A program made the translations under genes and the position numbers. The notes beneath the pieces are model-generated. The model worked only from the letters and a program-made list of their open reading frames with translations. It was not told the origin of the DNA and ran no database searches. This document shows, one piece after another, positions 7,001-16,397 of a DNA stretch of 64,000 nucleotides. Source of the DNA: Pseudorhodoplanes sinuspersici (GTDB taxonomy: Bacteria; Pseudomonadota; Alphaproteobacteria; Rhizobiales; Xanthobacteraceae); NCBI RefSeq assembly GCF_002119765.1, contig NZ_CP021112.1:2102501-2166500 (forward strand), given 5' to 3'. Positions within the stretch are counted from its first letter, which is position 1, and every line of letters starts with the position of its first letter.

Positions 7001-7921
7001 ATGACTTCAACAACGACGCAGGCGCCGCAATACACTGCTGCGACACGGCCGCTCGACATTGGCGCCAGCGCCATTGTTGTGTTTCTGTGCCTGTGCTGGG
7101 GTTTCAACCAGGTGATGGTGAAGTTCGCCTTGCCCGATATTCCGCCGATGACGCAGGCGGCAATCCGGTCGATCGGCGCGGCGATCATCATCTGGCTGTA
7201 TGCGCGTATGCGCGGCATTTCCCTTGATATGCGCGACGAGACGCTGAAGGCCGGTATTGCCGCCGGCGTTCTGTTCGCGCTGGAATTCATCTTCCTGTAT
7301 CGCGGCCTTCTCTACACGACCGTCAGCCGTGCGACGCTGTTCGTATACACCGCGCCGTTTGTCGTGGTGCTCGGCTCGCATTTTCTGGTTCCTGGAGACC
7401 GGTTCCGATGGACGCAATGGCTCGGGCTGGCGATGTCTTTCGCCGGTGTGGCCCTCGCGTTTGGGGTTCCGACCCCTGCCGCCGACCCGAACCAGCTTCT
7501 GGGGGATATGCTGGCCTTGCTTGGCGGCATCGCCTGGGGCTTCACCACCCTTGTGGTGAAAAGCACGTCGCTGGCTCGCACCGGGCCTGAAAAGACCCTC
7601 CAATATCAGCTGGTGATGTCGGCGCCGGTTCTGGTGGGGGCCGTGCTGTTATTCGGAGAACGGATCACCCACATGCCGTCGGTGGTCGCGCTGGCTTCGA
7701 TGACCTATCAGACCGTCTGGGTGGTCGCTCTCACCTTTTTGATCTGGTTCACCATGGTGCTGCGTTATTCGGCGGCCCGTCTTTCGGCTTTCACATTTCT
7801 GACGCCATTATTCGGCGTGTTGGCCGGGTATCTGGTCATGGGGGACCCGATCACCCCCGCCTTTGCCGGGGCGGGGGCCCTGGTGATCGGCGGCCTGATC
7901 TTGGTAAACAGGCCGAAATAG
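7001..7921 (+). CDS. EamA/DMT-superfamily transporter
   Basis: 306 residues from the ATG at 7001. The open frame runs 37 codons further upstream, but that part crosses the tail of a repeat and encodes a cysteine-rich non-conserved stretch. Ten hydrophobic segments are visible, in two EamA repeats of five. The first begins 'AIVVFLCLCWGFNQVMVKFAL', the 'WGxN' sequence typical of the family, and the second begins near 'LLGDMLALLGGIAWGFTTLVVK'. Members export or import metabolites and amino acids; substrate is unknown. It stands alone between zur and ispG with about 90 bases to ispG. Confidence 0.9.
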   Translation: MTSTTTQAPQYTAATRPLDIGASAIVVFLCLCWGFNQVMVKFALPDIPPMTQAAIRSIGAAIIIWLYARMRGISLDMRDETLKAGIAAGVLFALEFIFLYRGLLYTTVSRATLFVYTAPFVVVLGSHFLVPGDRFRWTQWLGLAMSFAGVALAFGVPTPAADPNQLLGDMLALLGGIAWGFTTLVVKSTSLARTGPEKTLQYQLVMSAPVLVGAVLLFGERITHMPSVVALASMTYQTVWVVALTFLIWFTMVLRYSAARLSAFTFLTPLFGVLAGYLVMGDPITPAFAGAGALVIGGLILVNRPK

Positions 7922-8008
7922 CGATTTGCGGCCTTCATAGCCATTTGAGGCATTGTCGGCTAAGGAACCGCGGTTCCCCGTTTCGGGAGACTGCTACAGC
8001 GGTGTTCG

Positions 8009-9280
<1,272 letters not shown>

Positions 9281-9300
9281 TTCACTTCAATCGCGTCATC

Positions 9301-9323
9301 ATCGCCGGGCTTGACCCGGCGAT
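9301..9323. repeat. Intergenic palindrome, ATCGCCGGG variant of family B
   Basis: A 9-bp stem, ATCGCCGGG with CCCGGCGAT around CTTGA, 20 bases after ispG. It has the same layout as the ATGGCCGGG palindromes elsewhere in the window. It probably marks the transcript end; no T-run follows. Confidence 0.75.
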
Positions 9324-9488
9324 CTCGCTGAGGCGGCACCCTTGCGTCCCTTATCGGGATGGCCGGGACATCGGGCGTCAACGGCGGCCGTCTTCGACGG
9401 CTGTGCCGGTCATGGCCCAAAGAGAGGCTGTCAGTCGCGTCTCTTATGCCGCATTGCCGCCGCATGCGGCGCGTCCCATATCCGTCGC

Positions 9489-9869
9489 ATGTCCTATATC
9501 GATCCCAACCGTCCGTCCGGCGACAGCCGCCCCCGCGTCGAGCATCCGCGCGTGGAACCGGAAATCATTCCGCCAAACGCGCAATCGCGCCGTGGCGAAA
9601 CGCGTGGTGGCTTCGACAGCATCTTCATCCGCGTCGAGGAAGGCGCTGACGGCATCCGCCGTGTCACGCTGAAGCGCCCAGGGCCATTCACGATCATCGC
9701 GCTGCTGGCCGCCGCCGGCCTCATCGTCGCGCTGTTCTTCGTTGTGCTGGCGGGTCTGATGTTGCTCTGGATCCCGCTGGCGATCGCCGGCATCCTGTTC
9801 GCGCTGTTCTCCAGCTCGGGCCGCGACATGTGGCAGCGCATCCGCAGCTGGTGGGGCGGCGGACGATAG
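9489..9869 (+). CDS. Small membrane protein of unknown function
   Basis: 126 residues from the ATG at 9489 (MSYIDPNRPSGD). The upstream extension of the open frame looks like non-coding shadow. The N-terminal 55 residues are polar, rich in Pro and Arg. A short conserved-looking segment, 'FDSIFIRVEEGADGIRRVTL', follows, then two adjacent hydrophobic segments at about residues 70-110, and a basic/tryptophan tail 'MWQRIRSWWGGGR'. I do not recognise the family. It converges on the MacB-like permease gene with a 6-base gap. Probably an inner-membrane protein with both ends cytoplasmic. Confidence 0.7.
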   Translation: MSYIDPNRPSGDSRPRVEHPRVEPEIIPPNAQSRRGETRGGFDSIFIRVEEGADGIRRVTLKRPGPFTIIALLAAAGLIVALFFVVLAGLMLLWIPLAIAGILFALFSSSGRDMWQRIRSWWGGGR

Positions 9870-9875
9870 CGCCGG

Positions 9876-11108
9876 TCACGTATGCCTCAGCGCCTCGATC
9901 GGATCGAGACGCGACGCGCGCAGGGCCGGATACCAGCCGAAGAACACGCCGACCAATCCGGAAAACAGCACCGCAAGAACGATCGAAGCCGGTTCGATCA
10001 AGAGCGGCCAGCCGGCGGCATTTGAGATGATATAGGCGGCGCCGACGCCGATCAGCACGCCGATCAATCCGCCGATGGCGGCAAGCCCTGTCGCTTCAAA
10101 TAAAAACTGGCGCAGGATATCCCATTGCCGCGCGCCCACCGCGAGACGCAGGCCGATCTCGCGCGTGCGCTCGGTCACCGACACTAGCATGATGTTCATG
10201 ATGCCGATGCCGCCGACCGCGAGCGACACACCGGCGACAGCAGCGAGCAGTAACGCCAGCGTGCGGGCGCTCGCCTCGCGCGTTGCGGCGATGTCGGCAA
10301 GGTTGCGGACGGTGAAGTCGTCTTCCTGTCCCGGCTGCAGGCGATGGCGCTGCCGCAGCAGCGACTTAACATCGTTCTCGACGATGGACATATCCTCGCC
10401 GTCGCGCACCTTCACATAGATCGAGCCGACCGCGCGGGCATTGGCCATGTTGCGTCCGAGCACGCGCTGGCGTCCCGTATTGAGCGGCACGAACACGACA
10501 TCGTCCTGATCCTGCCCCCAGGTCGTCTGGCCCTTGCGGCTCATCACGCCAATGATGCGGAACGGCACGTTGCGCACGCGCAATTCCTGTCCGACCGGAT
10601 CGATGCCGCCATAGAGATTACGCGCCACCGTCTGGCCGATCAGAATCACTTGTGCGCCGCGCGTGATTTCTTCCGGCTCGAACATGCGGCCGTGTTCAAC
10701 GTCCCAGTCGCGCGCTTCGAACCAGCCATTGTCGATGCCGAAAACGCCGGTCGCCCAGTTCATGCCGCCAGCCACCAGTTGCGCCGTGCCGCGCATGTTG
10801 GGAGCGGTCACCTGCACGCCGCCGACTTCATTCATGATGGCGACCGAATCGTCATCGGTCAGTGTCGACGCGGCACCGGAGCCCATGCGCACGCCGCCGG
10901 CGGTGATGTTGCCTGGTGTCACCACCAGAAGATTGGAACCGAGGCTGCGGATCTGCGCGATCACTTGTTCGCGGGCGCCGCCGCCAACGGCCATCATTGC
11001 GATCACCGCGGCGACGCCGATGATGATGCCAAGCATGGTGAGCGCGCTGCGCAGCTTGTGCAAGCGAAGCGCGTCGAGTGCGGACATGACCGCGTCACCG
11101 GTGGTCAT
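9876..11108 (-). CDS. MacB-like ABC transporter permease (FtsX domain)
   Basis: 410-residue inner-membrane permease of the MacB/LolCE superfamily. It has an N-terminal anchor with 'RSALTMLGIIIGVAAVIAMMAVG', a large periplasmic MacB_PCD region at about residues 45-280, and three C-terminal transmembrane segments of the FtsX type ('GGIGIMNIMLVSVTERTREIGLRLAVGA' within the first). The ATPase is encoded separately, just upstream, with a 4-base ATGA overlap, so this is a split MacB. With the adaptor at 11869-13554 it forms an adaptor-ATPase-permease operon that would export a peptide, lipid or drug through an outer-membrane TolC-like channel. Substrate unknown. Confidence 0.92.
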   Translation of the reverse strand: MTTGDAVMSALDALRLHKLRSALTMLGIIIGVAAVIAMMAVGGGAREQVIAQIRSLGSNLLVVTPGNITAGGVRMGSGAASTLTDDDSVAIMNEVGGVQVTAPNMRGTAQLVAGGMNWATGVFGIDNGWFEARDWDVEHGRMFEPEEITRGAQVILIGQTVARNLYGGIDPVGQELRVRNVPFRIIGVMSRKGQTTWGQDQDDVVFVPLNTGRQRVLGRNMANARAVGSIYVKVRDGEDMSIVENDVKSLLRQRHRLQPGQEDDFTVRNLADIAATREASARTLALLLAAVAGVSLAVGGIGIMNIMLVSVTERTREIGLRLAVGARQWDILRQFLFEATGLAAIGGLIGVLIGVGAAYIISNAAGWPLLIEPASIVLAVLFSGLVGVFFGWYPALRASRLDPIEALRHT

Positions 11109-11857
11109 TCGGCGGCTTCTTTCTGCGGCTGCGACGCTGCGATCAATTCTTGTAGTTCAGCCGCCGCATTGACCGGCTCGTGCCGCACATCCGACAGCAC
11201 GTGGCCATCGAGGAAGCGGATCAGACGATTGGCGTAGGCGGCAATGTCCGGCTCGTGCGTGACGATGACGACAGTGGTGCCGTCGCGATTGAGTTCCTGA
11301 AACAGCGCCATCAGTTCGACCGAGGTGCGGCTGTCGAGCGCGCCGGTCGGCTCGTCCGCGAGCAGCATCTTCGGCGAATTCACCAGTGCGCGGGCGATCG
11401 CGACACGCTGCTGCTGACCGCCCGATAATTGCGTCGGGCGGTGATGGATGCGCTCGCCAAGACCGACACGCTTCAATGCCGCGATCGCTTTCTCCTTGCG
11501 CGTGGCGCGATCCGTCTCGGCATAGACCATCGGCAATTCGACATTGGAGAGTGCGTCGAGCCGGTCGAGCAGATGAAATTGCTGAAACACGAACCCGATC
11601 TTGCGGTTGCGCACGGCCGCCAGCGCATCGCCGTTCAATGTCGACACCAGTTCGCCGTCGAGCCGGTAGGTGCCGTCCGTCGGCTTGTCGAGGCAGCCGA
11701 TGACATTCATGAAGGTCGATTTGCCGGAGCCGGATGGTCCCATCACAGCGACGAAGTCGCCTTCATCGATGCAGATCGAAACGCCGCCGAGCGCTGTGAC
11801 CGTCTCGCCGCCGAGATGATACAGCCTCTTCAGATTTTCGGTTTCGATCAGCGGCAT
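11105..11857 (-). CDS. MacB/LolD-type ABC transporter ATP-binding protein
   Basis: 250 residues. Complete nucleotide-binding domain: Walker A 'GPSGSGKSTFMNVIGCLD', Q-loop 'FVFQQFHLLDRL', signature 'LSGGQQQRVAIARALV', Walker B 'LLADEPTGALD' and H-loop 'VIVTHEP'. The sequence 'GCLDKPTDGTYRLDG' is typical of the MacB/LolD subgroup. It energises the permease encoded immediately downstream. It lies 11 bases after the adaptor gene and overlaps the permease start by 4 bases, so the three genes are one operon. The C-terminal extension of about 30 residues (NAAAELQELIAASQ) is unremarkable. Confidence 0.95.
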   Translation of the reverse strand: MPLIETENLKRLYHLGGETVTALGGVSICIDEGDFVAVMGPSGSGKSTFMNVIGCLDKPTDGTYRLDGELVSTLNGDALAAVRNRKIGFVFQQFHLLDRLDALSNVELPMVYAETDRATRKEKAIAALKRVGLGERIHHRPTQLSGGQQQRVAIARALVNSPKMLLADEPTGALDSRTSVELMALFQELNRDGTTVVIVTHEPDIAAYANRLIRFLDGHVLSDVRHEPVNAAAELQELIAASQPQKEAAE

Positions 11858-11868
11858 GATGCTTCCGA

Positions 11869-13554
11869 TCAGAAGCCAAACCGCGGGCCGCTGCGCTGTG
11901 CAGCGTTGCGCGACCCGCCACCGATGATGACTTCGGCGCCGGCATTCAATCCGGAGACGATTTCCGTCATCACGCCGTCGCTGGCGCCGATCCGCACCGT
12001 CACGCCCTGCGGCTGCACGTCCTTGCCGACGATGAAGATGCGACCGCTTTGCGTTGCGCGGGCGTCGCGCGTTTCGCTGTTGCGCTTCACGATTTCTTCG
12101 AAGACCGGCTTCTGTTCCGCAGTCAGGATGCCGGCAATGCGCTGTTCGAGTTCGGCACGCGCGGTGCGGAAGCGCTCACGGCGGGTATTGGCATCGCCGC
12201 CGGCGCTGGCATTCGCCATCATAGTTTGACGCATCTCGGCAACGGCCGCATCGACGTCGCGGACCTGATCCGGGGAAAGCTTGAGTTCGCTCTTGATGGT
12301 GTTCAGGAATTCCGAGCCATTTGCCCCGCCGGCGCCACCATTCGGTCCTGCGCCCTGCGCGCGCCGCTGCGGCGCGCCGCCGGGCGATGCTGCCGGCTCA
12401 CTCGCGACGACCAGAGGTTGATCCGCAGCGACGGGCGGACGCCAGCGCAAGGCCGCGTTGGGAATACGCACGACATTCTCGCGGCGCTCGGTTTCGACGC
12501 GCAGATTGGCGGTCATTCCCGGCAGCAATTCGCGCTGCGGATTATCGATGGAAATAATGGTCGTGTAGATCACCACATTCTGCACGACTTGCGAGCCGAG
12601 CCGCACCTGCTTCACCACGCCTTCGAAGGTGCGGCCCGGAAATGCATTCACGGTGAAGGTCACATGCTGACCCGGCTTGATGCGTCCGACATCGGTCTCG
12701 TCGATATTGGCCGAGATTTCCATCTTGCGCAGGTTGTCGGCGATGCGGAACAGTTCCGGCGCCTGCAACGAGGCGGCGACAGTCTGGCCGAGTTCGACAT
12801 TGCGCAGCACGACGACGCCGGAAACCGGCGAGCGGATTTCGGAATTCTGCAAGTCGACCTCGATCTGCCGCGCAGCGGCCTGACGTTGCAGGATCTGTGC
12901 ATTGACGGATTCGAGATTGGCCTGCGCGATCTGCAGATCGGCGGCGAGCGACAGCAACGCCGCTTTCGCGGAATTCACCTGCGCGCGGGCCGAGTTCAAT
13001 GCGGCCTGCTGTGCGTCGCGGGTGGCGCGGGCGGTGTCATGGACCGATTCCGCAGCGAAGCCGCGTGTGCGCAATTCGCTCTGCCGCGTCAGATTCCGTT
13101 CGGCATCGGCGAGCAGCGCTTCGTTGCGGACGACCTGCGCTTCCATGTCGGCCTGCGCCGCCTTTGCTTTCTCGGTTTCGGCACGGACCTTTTCGATCTG
13201 GCCTTCGGTGACGAGCTTCTGCGCCCGCATCTGCGCGAGGTCGGCGCGGGCGGCGTCGAGCCGCGCCCGGATCTGGTTCTGGTTGAGCCGCGCGACGACC
13301 TGATCGGCTTTCACTTCAGAATTATAGTCGGCCAGAACTTCAACGACCTGCCCGGACAATTGCGAGCCGACGATGACGGTGGTGGTCGGATTGATCGTGC
13401 CGGTGGCGCTGACGGTGGCGACGATCTCGCCGCGGTCCGCCTTGGCGGTGCGGTAGCTGCCTTCCGCGGGTGCGCCACTCCAGCCGGCAAACAAATAAAA
13501 ACCGGCCGCAATCGCCACGGCGAGCAGCACAACAATCGTCGGTAAACGGCGCAT
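11869..13554 (-). CDS. MacA-like periplasmic adaptor with an internal Spy/LTXXQ-like segment
   Basis: 561 residues, long for a MacA-type adaptor (usually about 370-400). N-terminal signal/anchor 'IVVLLAVAIAAGFYLFAGW'; first lipoyl half 'ATVSATGTINPTTTVIVGS'; a long alpha-helical hairpin (about residues 95-220); second lipoyl half 'IRSPVSGVVVLRNVELGQT'; beta-barrel region to about 365. An insertion of roughly 110 residues follows, with a Gly/Pro/Ala linker and a helical part carrying 'LKLSPDQVRDVD' and 'AGILTAEQKPVFEE', resembling the LTxxQ repeats of Spy/CpxP chaperones. The membrane-proximal domain then resumes ('GVTVRIGASDGVMTEIVSGL'). First gene of the exporter operon. The insert assignment is by motif only. 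Confidence 0.88.
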   Translation of the reverse strand: MRRLPTIVVLLAVAIAAGFYLFAGWSGAPAEGSYRTAKADRGEIVATVSATGTINPTTTVIVGSQLSGQVVEVLADYNSEVKADQVVARLNQNQIRARLDAARADLAQMRAQKLVTEGQIEKVRAETEKAKAAQADMEAQVVRNEALLADAERNLTRQSELRTRGFAAESVHDTARATRDAQQAALNSARAQVNSAKAALLSLAADLQIAQANLESVNAQILQRQAAARQIEVDLQNSEIRSPVSGVVVLRNVELGQTVAASLQAPELFRIADNLRKMEISANIDETDVGRIKPGQHVTFTVNAFPGRTFEGVVKQVRLGSQVVQNVVIYTTIISIDNPQRELLPGMTANLRVETERRENVVRIPNAALRWRPPVAADQPLVVASEPAASPGGAPQRRAQGAGPNGGAGGANGSEFLNTIKSELKLSPDQVRDVDAAVAEMRQTMMANASAGGDANTRRERFRTARAELEQRIAGILTAEQKPVFEEIVKRNSETRDARATQSGRIFIVGKDVQPQGVTVRIGASDGVMTEIVSGLNAGAEVIIGGGSRNAAQRSGPRFGF

Positions 13555-13681
13555 GGCTTTTGTAACCCCTCTACCACAGATTTAGCCTGCGGGCGGGAAC
13601 GCCGTCACGTTACGTTTTGGATAGCTTCAGTCCCTGCTGAATCCGGAATTGTTCCATGTTTTTCAGCAGCTTAACTGATGT

Positions 13682-14614
13682 TCATTTGTTGCGCGCAGCG
13701 ATGAAGCGGGCCGTCTCACGCAGGATTGCGCCCCGATCGCCAAAACCGGCCAGAGCGGCTTCCGCGTCCGCAACGCACCGGGCAAGGCGTTCACGGGCGG
13801 TCGGAATGCCAAGGATGCCGACCAGCGTCGCTTTGCCGGCGGCCGCGTCCTTGCCGGCGGCCTTGCCGAGCGTCGCAGCGTCACTTTCGACATCGAGCAG
13901 ATCGTCGGCAATCTGGAAGGCAACACCGATCGCAAGTCCGTAGCGCGACAGCGCATCGCGATCGGCTTTCGATGCATTGCCGAGAATGCCGCCGGCGATG
14001 CAGGCGAAGTGCAGCAATGCGCCGGTCTTCATCGATTGCATGTGAACGATGCTGCGCTCGTCCTGAATGGGGGATGTGCCAAAACGTCCCTCCGCCGCGA
14101 GATCGAGCAATTGCCCGCCGACCATGCCGCCGAGGCCCGATGCGCGTGCAAGCTGCTGCACCAGCGCAATGCGGATCGCCGGATCGGGATGCGTTTCCTC
14201 GCGCGAGAGAATGTCGAACGCGATCGTCAGCAGCGCATCGCCCGCGAGGATCGCGGTCGCATCGTCGAACTTCTTGTGCGTCGTCGGACGGCCACGCCGC
14301 AGATCGTCATTGTCCATCGCCGGCAGGTCGTCATGCACCAGCGAATAGCAGTGAATGCATTCAAGAGCCGCGCCGGCCATCAAGGCTTGCGAGCGCGGCA
14401 CGCCGAACAGCGCCGCGCTTTCGATCACCAGAAACGGCCGCAGCCGCTTGCCGCCGGCCAGCGCGCCATAGCGCATCGAATCGATGATCCGCTGCGGGCG
14501 GTCGATTTCACCATCGACCGGCTTTACCGACAGCAATTGCTCCAGCAGGCGCTCAATATCGTTGGCAGCGTTTTCAAGGCTGGCCGAAAAATCGTTTCCG
14601 TGTTGTTTTGTCAT
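13682..14614 (-). CDS. ispA: Polyprenyl (farnesyl/geranylgeranyl) diphosphate synthase
   Basis: 310 residues from the ATG at 14614 (MTKQHGNDFSAS). The frame is open for 44 more codons, but those overlap the divergent mtgA start and are not conserved-looking. The enzyme condenses isopentenyl diphosphate with allylic diphosphates. Seen: 'GGKRLRPFL', the first aspartate-rich motif 'VHDDLPAMDNDDLRRGRPT', 'GGMVGGQLLDLAAEG', 'KTGALLHFAC', and the second aspartate-rich motif 'FQIADDLLDVE'. The 4-residue spacing in the first motif is typical of bacterial FPP synthases (IspA). Chain length cannot be fixed from sequence alone. Divergent from mtgA. Confidence 0.92.
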   Translation of the reverse strand: MTKQHGNDFSASLENAANDIERLLEQLLSVKPVDGEIDRPQRIIDSMRYGALAGGKRLRPFLVIESAALFGVPRSQALMAGAALECIHCYSLVHDDLPAMDNDDLRRGRPTTHKKFDDATAILAGDALLTIAFDILSREETHPDPAIRIALVQQLARASGLGGMVGGQLLDLAAEGRFGTSPIQDERSIVHMQSMKTGALLHFACIAGGILGNASKADRDALSRYGLAIGVAFQIADDLLDVESDAATLGKAAGKDAAAGKATLVGILGIPTARERLARCVADAEAALAGFGDRGAILRETARFIAARNK

Positions 14615-14727
14615 TGATGGCCACGCTCGCGGCAATGCACCGCATTCTGTCGCTTGTCTCGTTGCATGAGAGTGCCCAGGGGGAACCCGACGTTCATGAC
14701 TAGATTTTGCATGAGTAAATCTTGGTG

Positions 14728-15447
14728 ATGTTGTCGCAGCAGCCATGGATGCGCTCCAGCCGGGGCGGGCTGCGCCGTGCCGTGCGTATCGCCCTGTTTG
14801 CGATTCTGATCTTTATCCTGCTGCCCTATGTCCTGACGCCGCTTTATCTGGTCGTGCGGCCGGTTTCCACCCCGATGCTGTGGCGTTACTTAACGGCGCA
14901 GCCGGTCACCCGGATTTACCGTCCGCTGGGTGATATCGCGCCCGTGCTGCCGCGGACGGTGATTGCGTCCGAGGATGCGCGCTTCTGCCCCCATCATGGC
15001 GTCGACTGGCGGGGTTTGCGGGACTTGCTGAACGAAGCGGAGGATTTCGACGATCTGCGGGGCGGTTCCACTATCACTCAGCAGACCGCCAAGAACCTGT
15101 TCCTCTGGTCCGGCCGCTCCTATGTCCGCAAGGCTCTGGAGCTGCCACTGAGCCTCTGGATGGATCTGGTTCTCGGCAAGCGACGGATCATGGAAATCTA
15201 CCTGAATATCGCCGAATGGGGCCCCAACGGCCAATTCGGGGCCGAAGCGGGCAGCCGGAGGGCCTTCAACAAGCCGGCCAGCGACCTGACGGCCCATCAG
15301 GCGGCCCTGATGGCGGCCATGCTGCCCAATCCGCGGAAGCGGGACGCCCGGATGCCAGGGCCGGCGGTCCGGCGCCTGGCCGGGATCTATCAGCGGCGGG
15401 CTAACACGGCGGGGCTCGCGGATTGCCTGAAGCGGGGCCGCTTTTAA
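14728..15447 (+). CDS. mtgA: Monofunctional biosynthetic peptidoglycan transglycosylase
   Basis: 239 residues, GT51 family. It polymerises lipid II glycan strands at the outer face of the inner membrane. An N-terminal anchor at about residues 18-45 is followed by the GT51 motifs: 'VIASEDARFCPHHGVDWRGL' with the catalytic Glu, 'RGGSTITQQTAKNLFLW', 'RRIMEIYLNIAEWGPNGQFGAE' and 'HQAALMAAMLPNPRK'. There is no transpeptidase domain, hence MtgA rather than a class A PBP. TTG and GTG codons just upstream are in frame, but the ATG at 14728 is the simplest start. rpmF follows 166 bases later. Confidence 0.95.
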   Translation: MLSQQPWMRSSRGGLRRAVRIALFAILIFILLPYVLTPLYLVVRPVSTPMLWRYLTAQPVTRIYRPLGDIAPVLPRTVIASEDARFCPHHGVDWRGLRDLLNEAEDFDDLRGGSTITQQTAKNLFLWSGRSYVRKALELPLSLWMDLVLGKRRIMEIYLNIAEWGPNGQFGAEAGSRRAFNKPASDLTAHQAALMAAMLPNPRKRDARMPGPAVRRLAGIYQRRANTAGLADCLKRGRF

Positions 15448-15613
15448 CCTCCCTGAAAGGGAGAGGTCGGCGCGCCCGGCCGGAGTCGCAGAAACTGCGA
15501 TAGCCTCTAGCCATATCGGGCCTGTTCCTCTATAAGCCGCCGCAAATCCGTCAATTCCCGTCCGGCTCCGTGGGTCGCCCTCGGCCGGATTGTCTTTTTC
15601 AGGAGTTCCAGCA

Positions 15614-15802
15614 ATGGCCGTTCCGAAACGAAAAACCTCGCCATCGCGGCGTGGCATGCGCCGCTCGGCCGACGCTCTCAAGCAGCCGAGCTATATCGAG
15701 GACAAGGACTCGGGCGAATTCCGCCGTCCGCATCACCTCGACCTGAAGACCGGCATGTACAAGGGCCGGCAGGTGCTGAAGGTGAAGAGCGCGGAGGCGT
15801 AA
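15614..15802 (+). CDS. rpmF: 50S ribosomal protein L32
   Basis: 62 residues starting [20 protein letters not shown], the conserved L32 N-terminus. It lacks the zinc-binding cysteines found in some L32 forms, as usual in alphaproteobacteria. The preferred ATG at 15614 follows 'caggagttcc', a good ribosome binding site; the in-frame codon 24 bases upstream would add a non-conserved leader. It is followed by a small membrane-protein gene 40 bases on. It is a ribosome large-subunit component near the peptidyl transferase exit region. Confidence 0.97.
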   Translation: MAVPKRKTSPSRRGMRRSADALKQPSYIEDKDSGEFRRPHHLDLKTGMYKGRQVLKVKSAEA

Positions 15803-15842
15803 GCCTCACCGGACAGGAGACGGAGCCAGGAGCTGCCATCCA

Positions 15843-16256
15843 ATGTATCTCGTCGGCTTTCCGCTCCTGCTCATTCCGCTCGCGCTCTACAACATCATCG
15901 CCTTCCTGTTTGGGCTGGGATTTGGCGACACGGTGTTCACCGTGCCGATGATGTCGGGCGCAACGCTCAGCGTTTCGACCGGCGATCTGCTCATCATTCT
16001 CTCGATCCTTCTGCTGTTCGTCGAAATCCTCAAAGCCACGCGCTTCGGGGTGAAGTCGATCGTCGATCATCTGCTGTCGTTCGTGGTGTTCGTGGTCGCG
16101 CTCGGCGAATTCCTGATGGTGCAGCAGGCGGCAACGTCGACCTTCCTTCTCTTCCTCGTCATCTGCGCCATCGACGTTGTCGGCGGCTTCTCGATCTCGA
16201 TCCGCGCGGCCGCGCGCGATTATACGGTCGACGGCACCCACCCGATCGCGCACTAG
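15843..16256 (+). CDS. Four-helix inner-membrane protein of unknown function
   Basis: 137 residues with four strongly hydrophobic segments, at about residues 5-28, 45-65, 75-97 and 101-120, joined by short loops and ending in a polar 'AARDYTVDGTHPIAH'. No catalytic or binding motif is apparent, and I do not recognise a named family. Position directly after rpmF on the same strand suggests co-transcription. The stop codon TAG overlaps the first bases of a large palindromic element (16256-16367) that probably ends the transcript. Confidence 0.8.
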   Translation: MYLVGFPLLLIPLALYNIIAFLFGLGFGDTVFTVPMMSGATLSVSTGDLLIILSILLLFVEILKATRFGVKSIVDHLLSFVVFVVALGEFLMVQQAATSTFLLFLVICAIDVVGGFSISIRAAARDYTVDGTHPIAH

Positions 16257-16367
16257 AGCATGATGCCGAAGTGTGCGAAGCGGTTTTCGGACGACATCAT
16301 GCTCCAACTTATTGGAATCGATCACGTTCATGATTTTGGATCGACCCGATCCAAAATCATCGTGATC
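16256..16367. repeat. Two-hairpin intergenic element, GAGCATGATG family
   Basis: Left part: GAGCATGATG (16256-16265) pairs with CATCATGCTC (16295-16304) around a GCGAAGCGGTTTTCGGAC-type loop. Right part: ATGATTTTGGATCG (16330-16343) pairs perfectly with CGATCCAAAATCAT (16347-16360) over a 3-base loop, and is extended by GATCACG (16320-16326) with CGTGATC (16361-16367). Such elements are dispersed in Rhizobiales genomes (recollection). Likely transcript-end structure. Confidence 0.85.
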
Positions 16368-16397
16368 TAGGCGGTTGTCCGCGCATCCGGTTCATTC

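Noticed and set aside
12049-13545. 498-codon open frame opposite the MacA-like adaptor
   Set aside because: Antisense shadow; the adaptor frame shows all family motifs.
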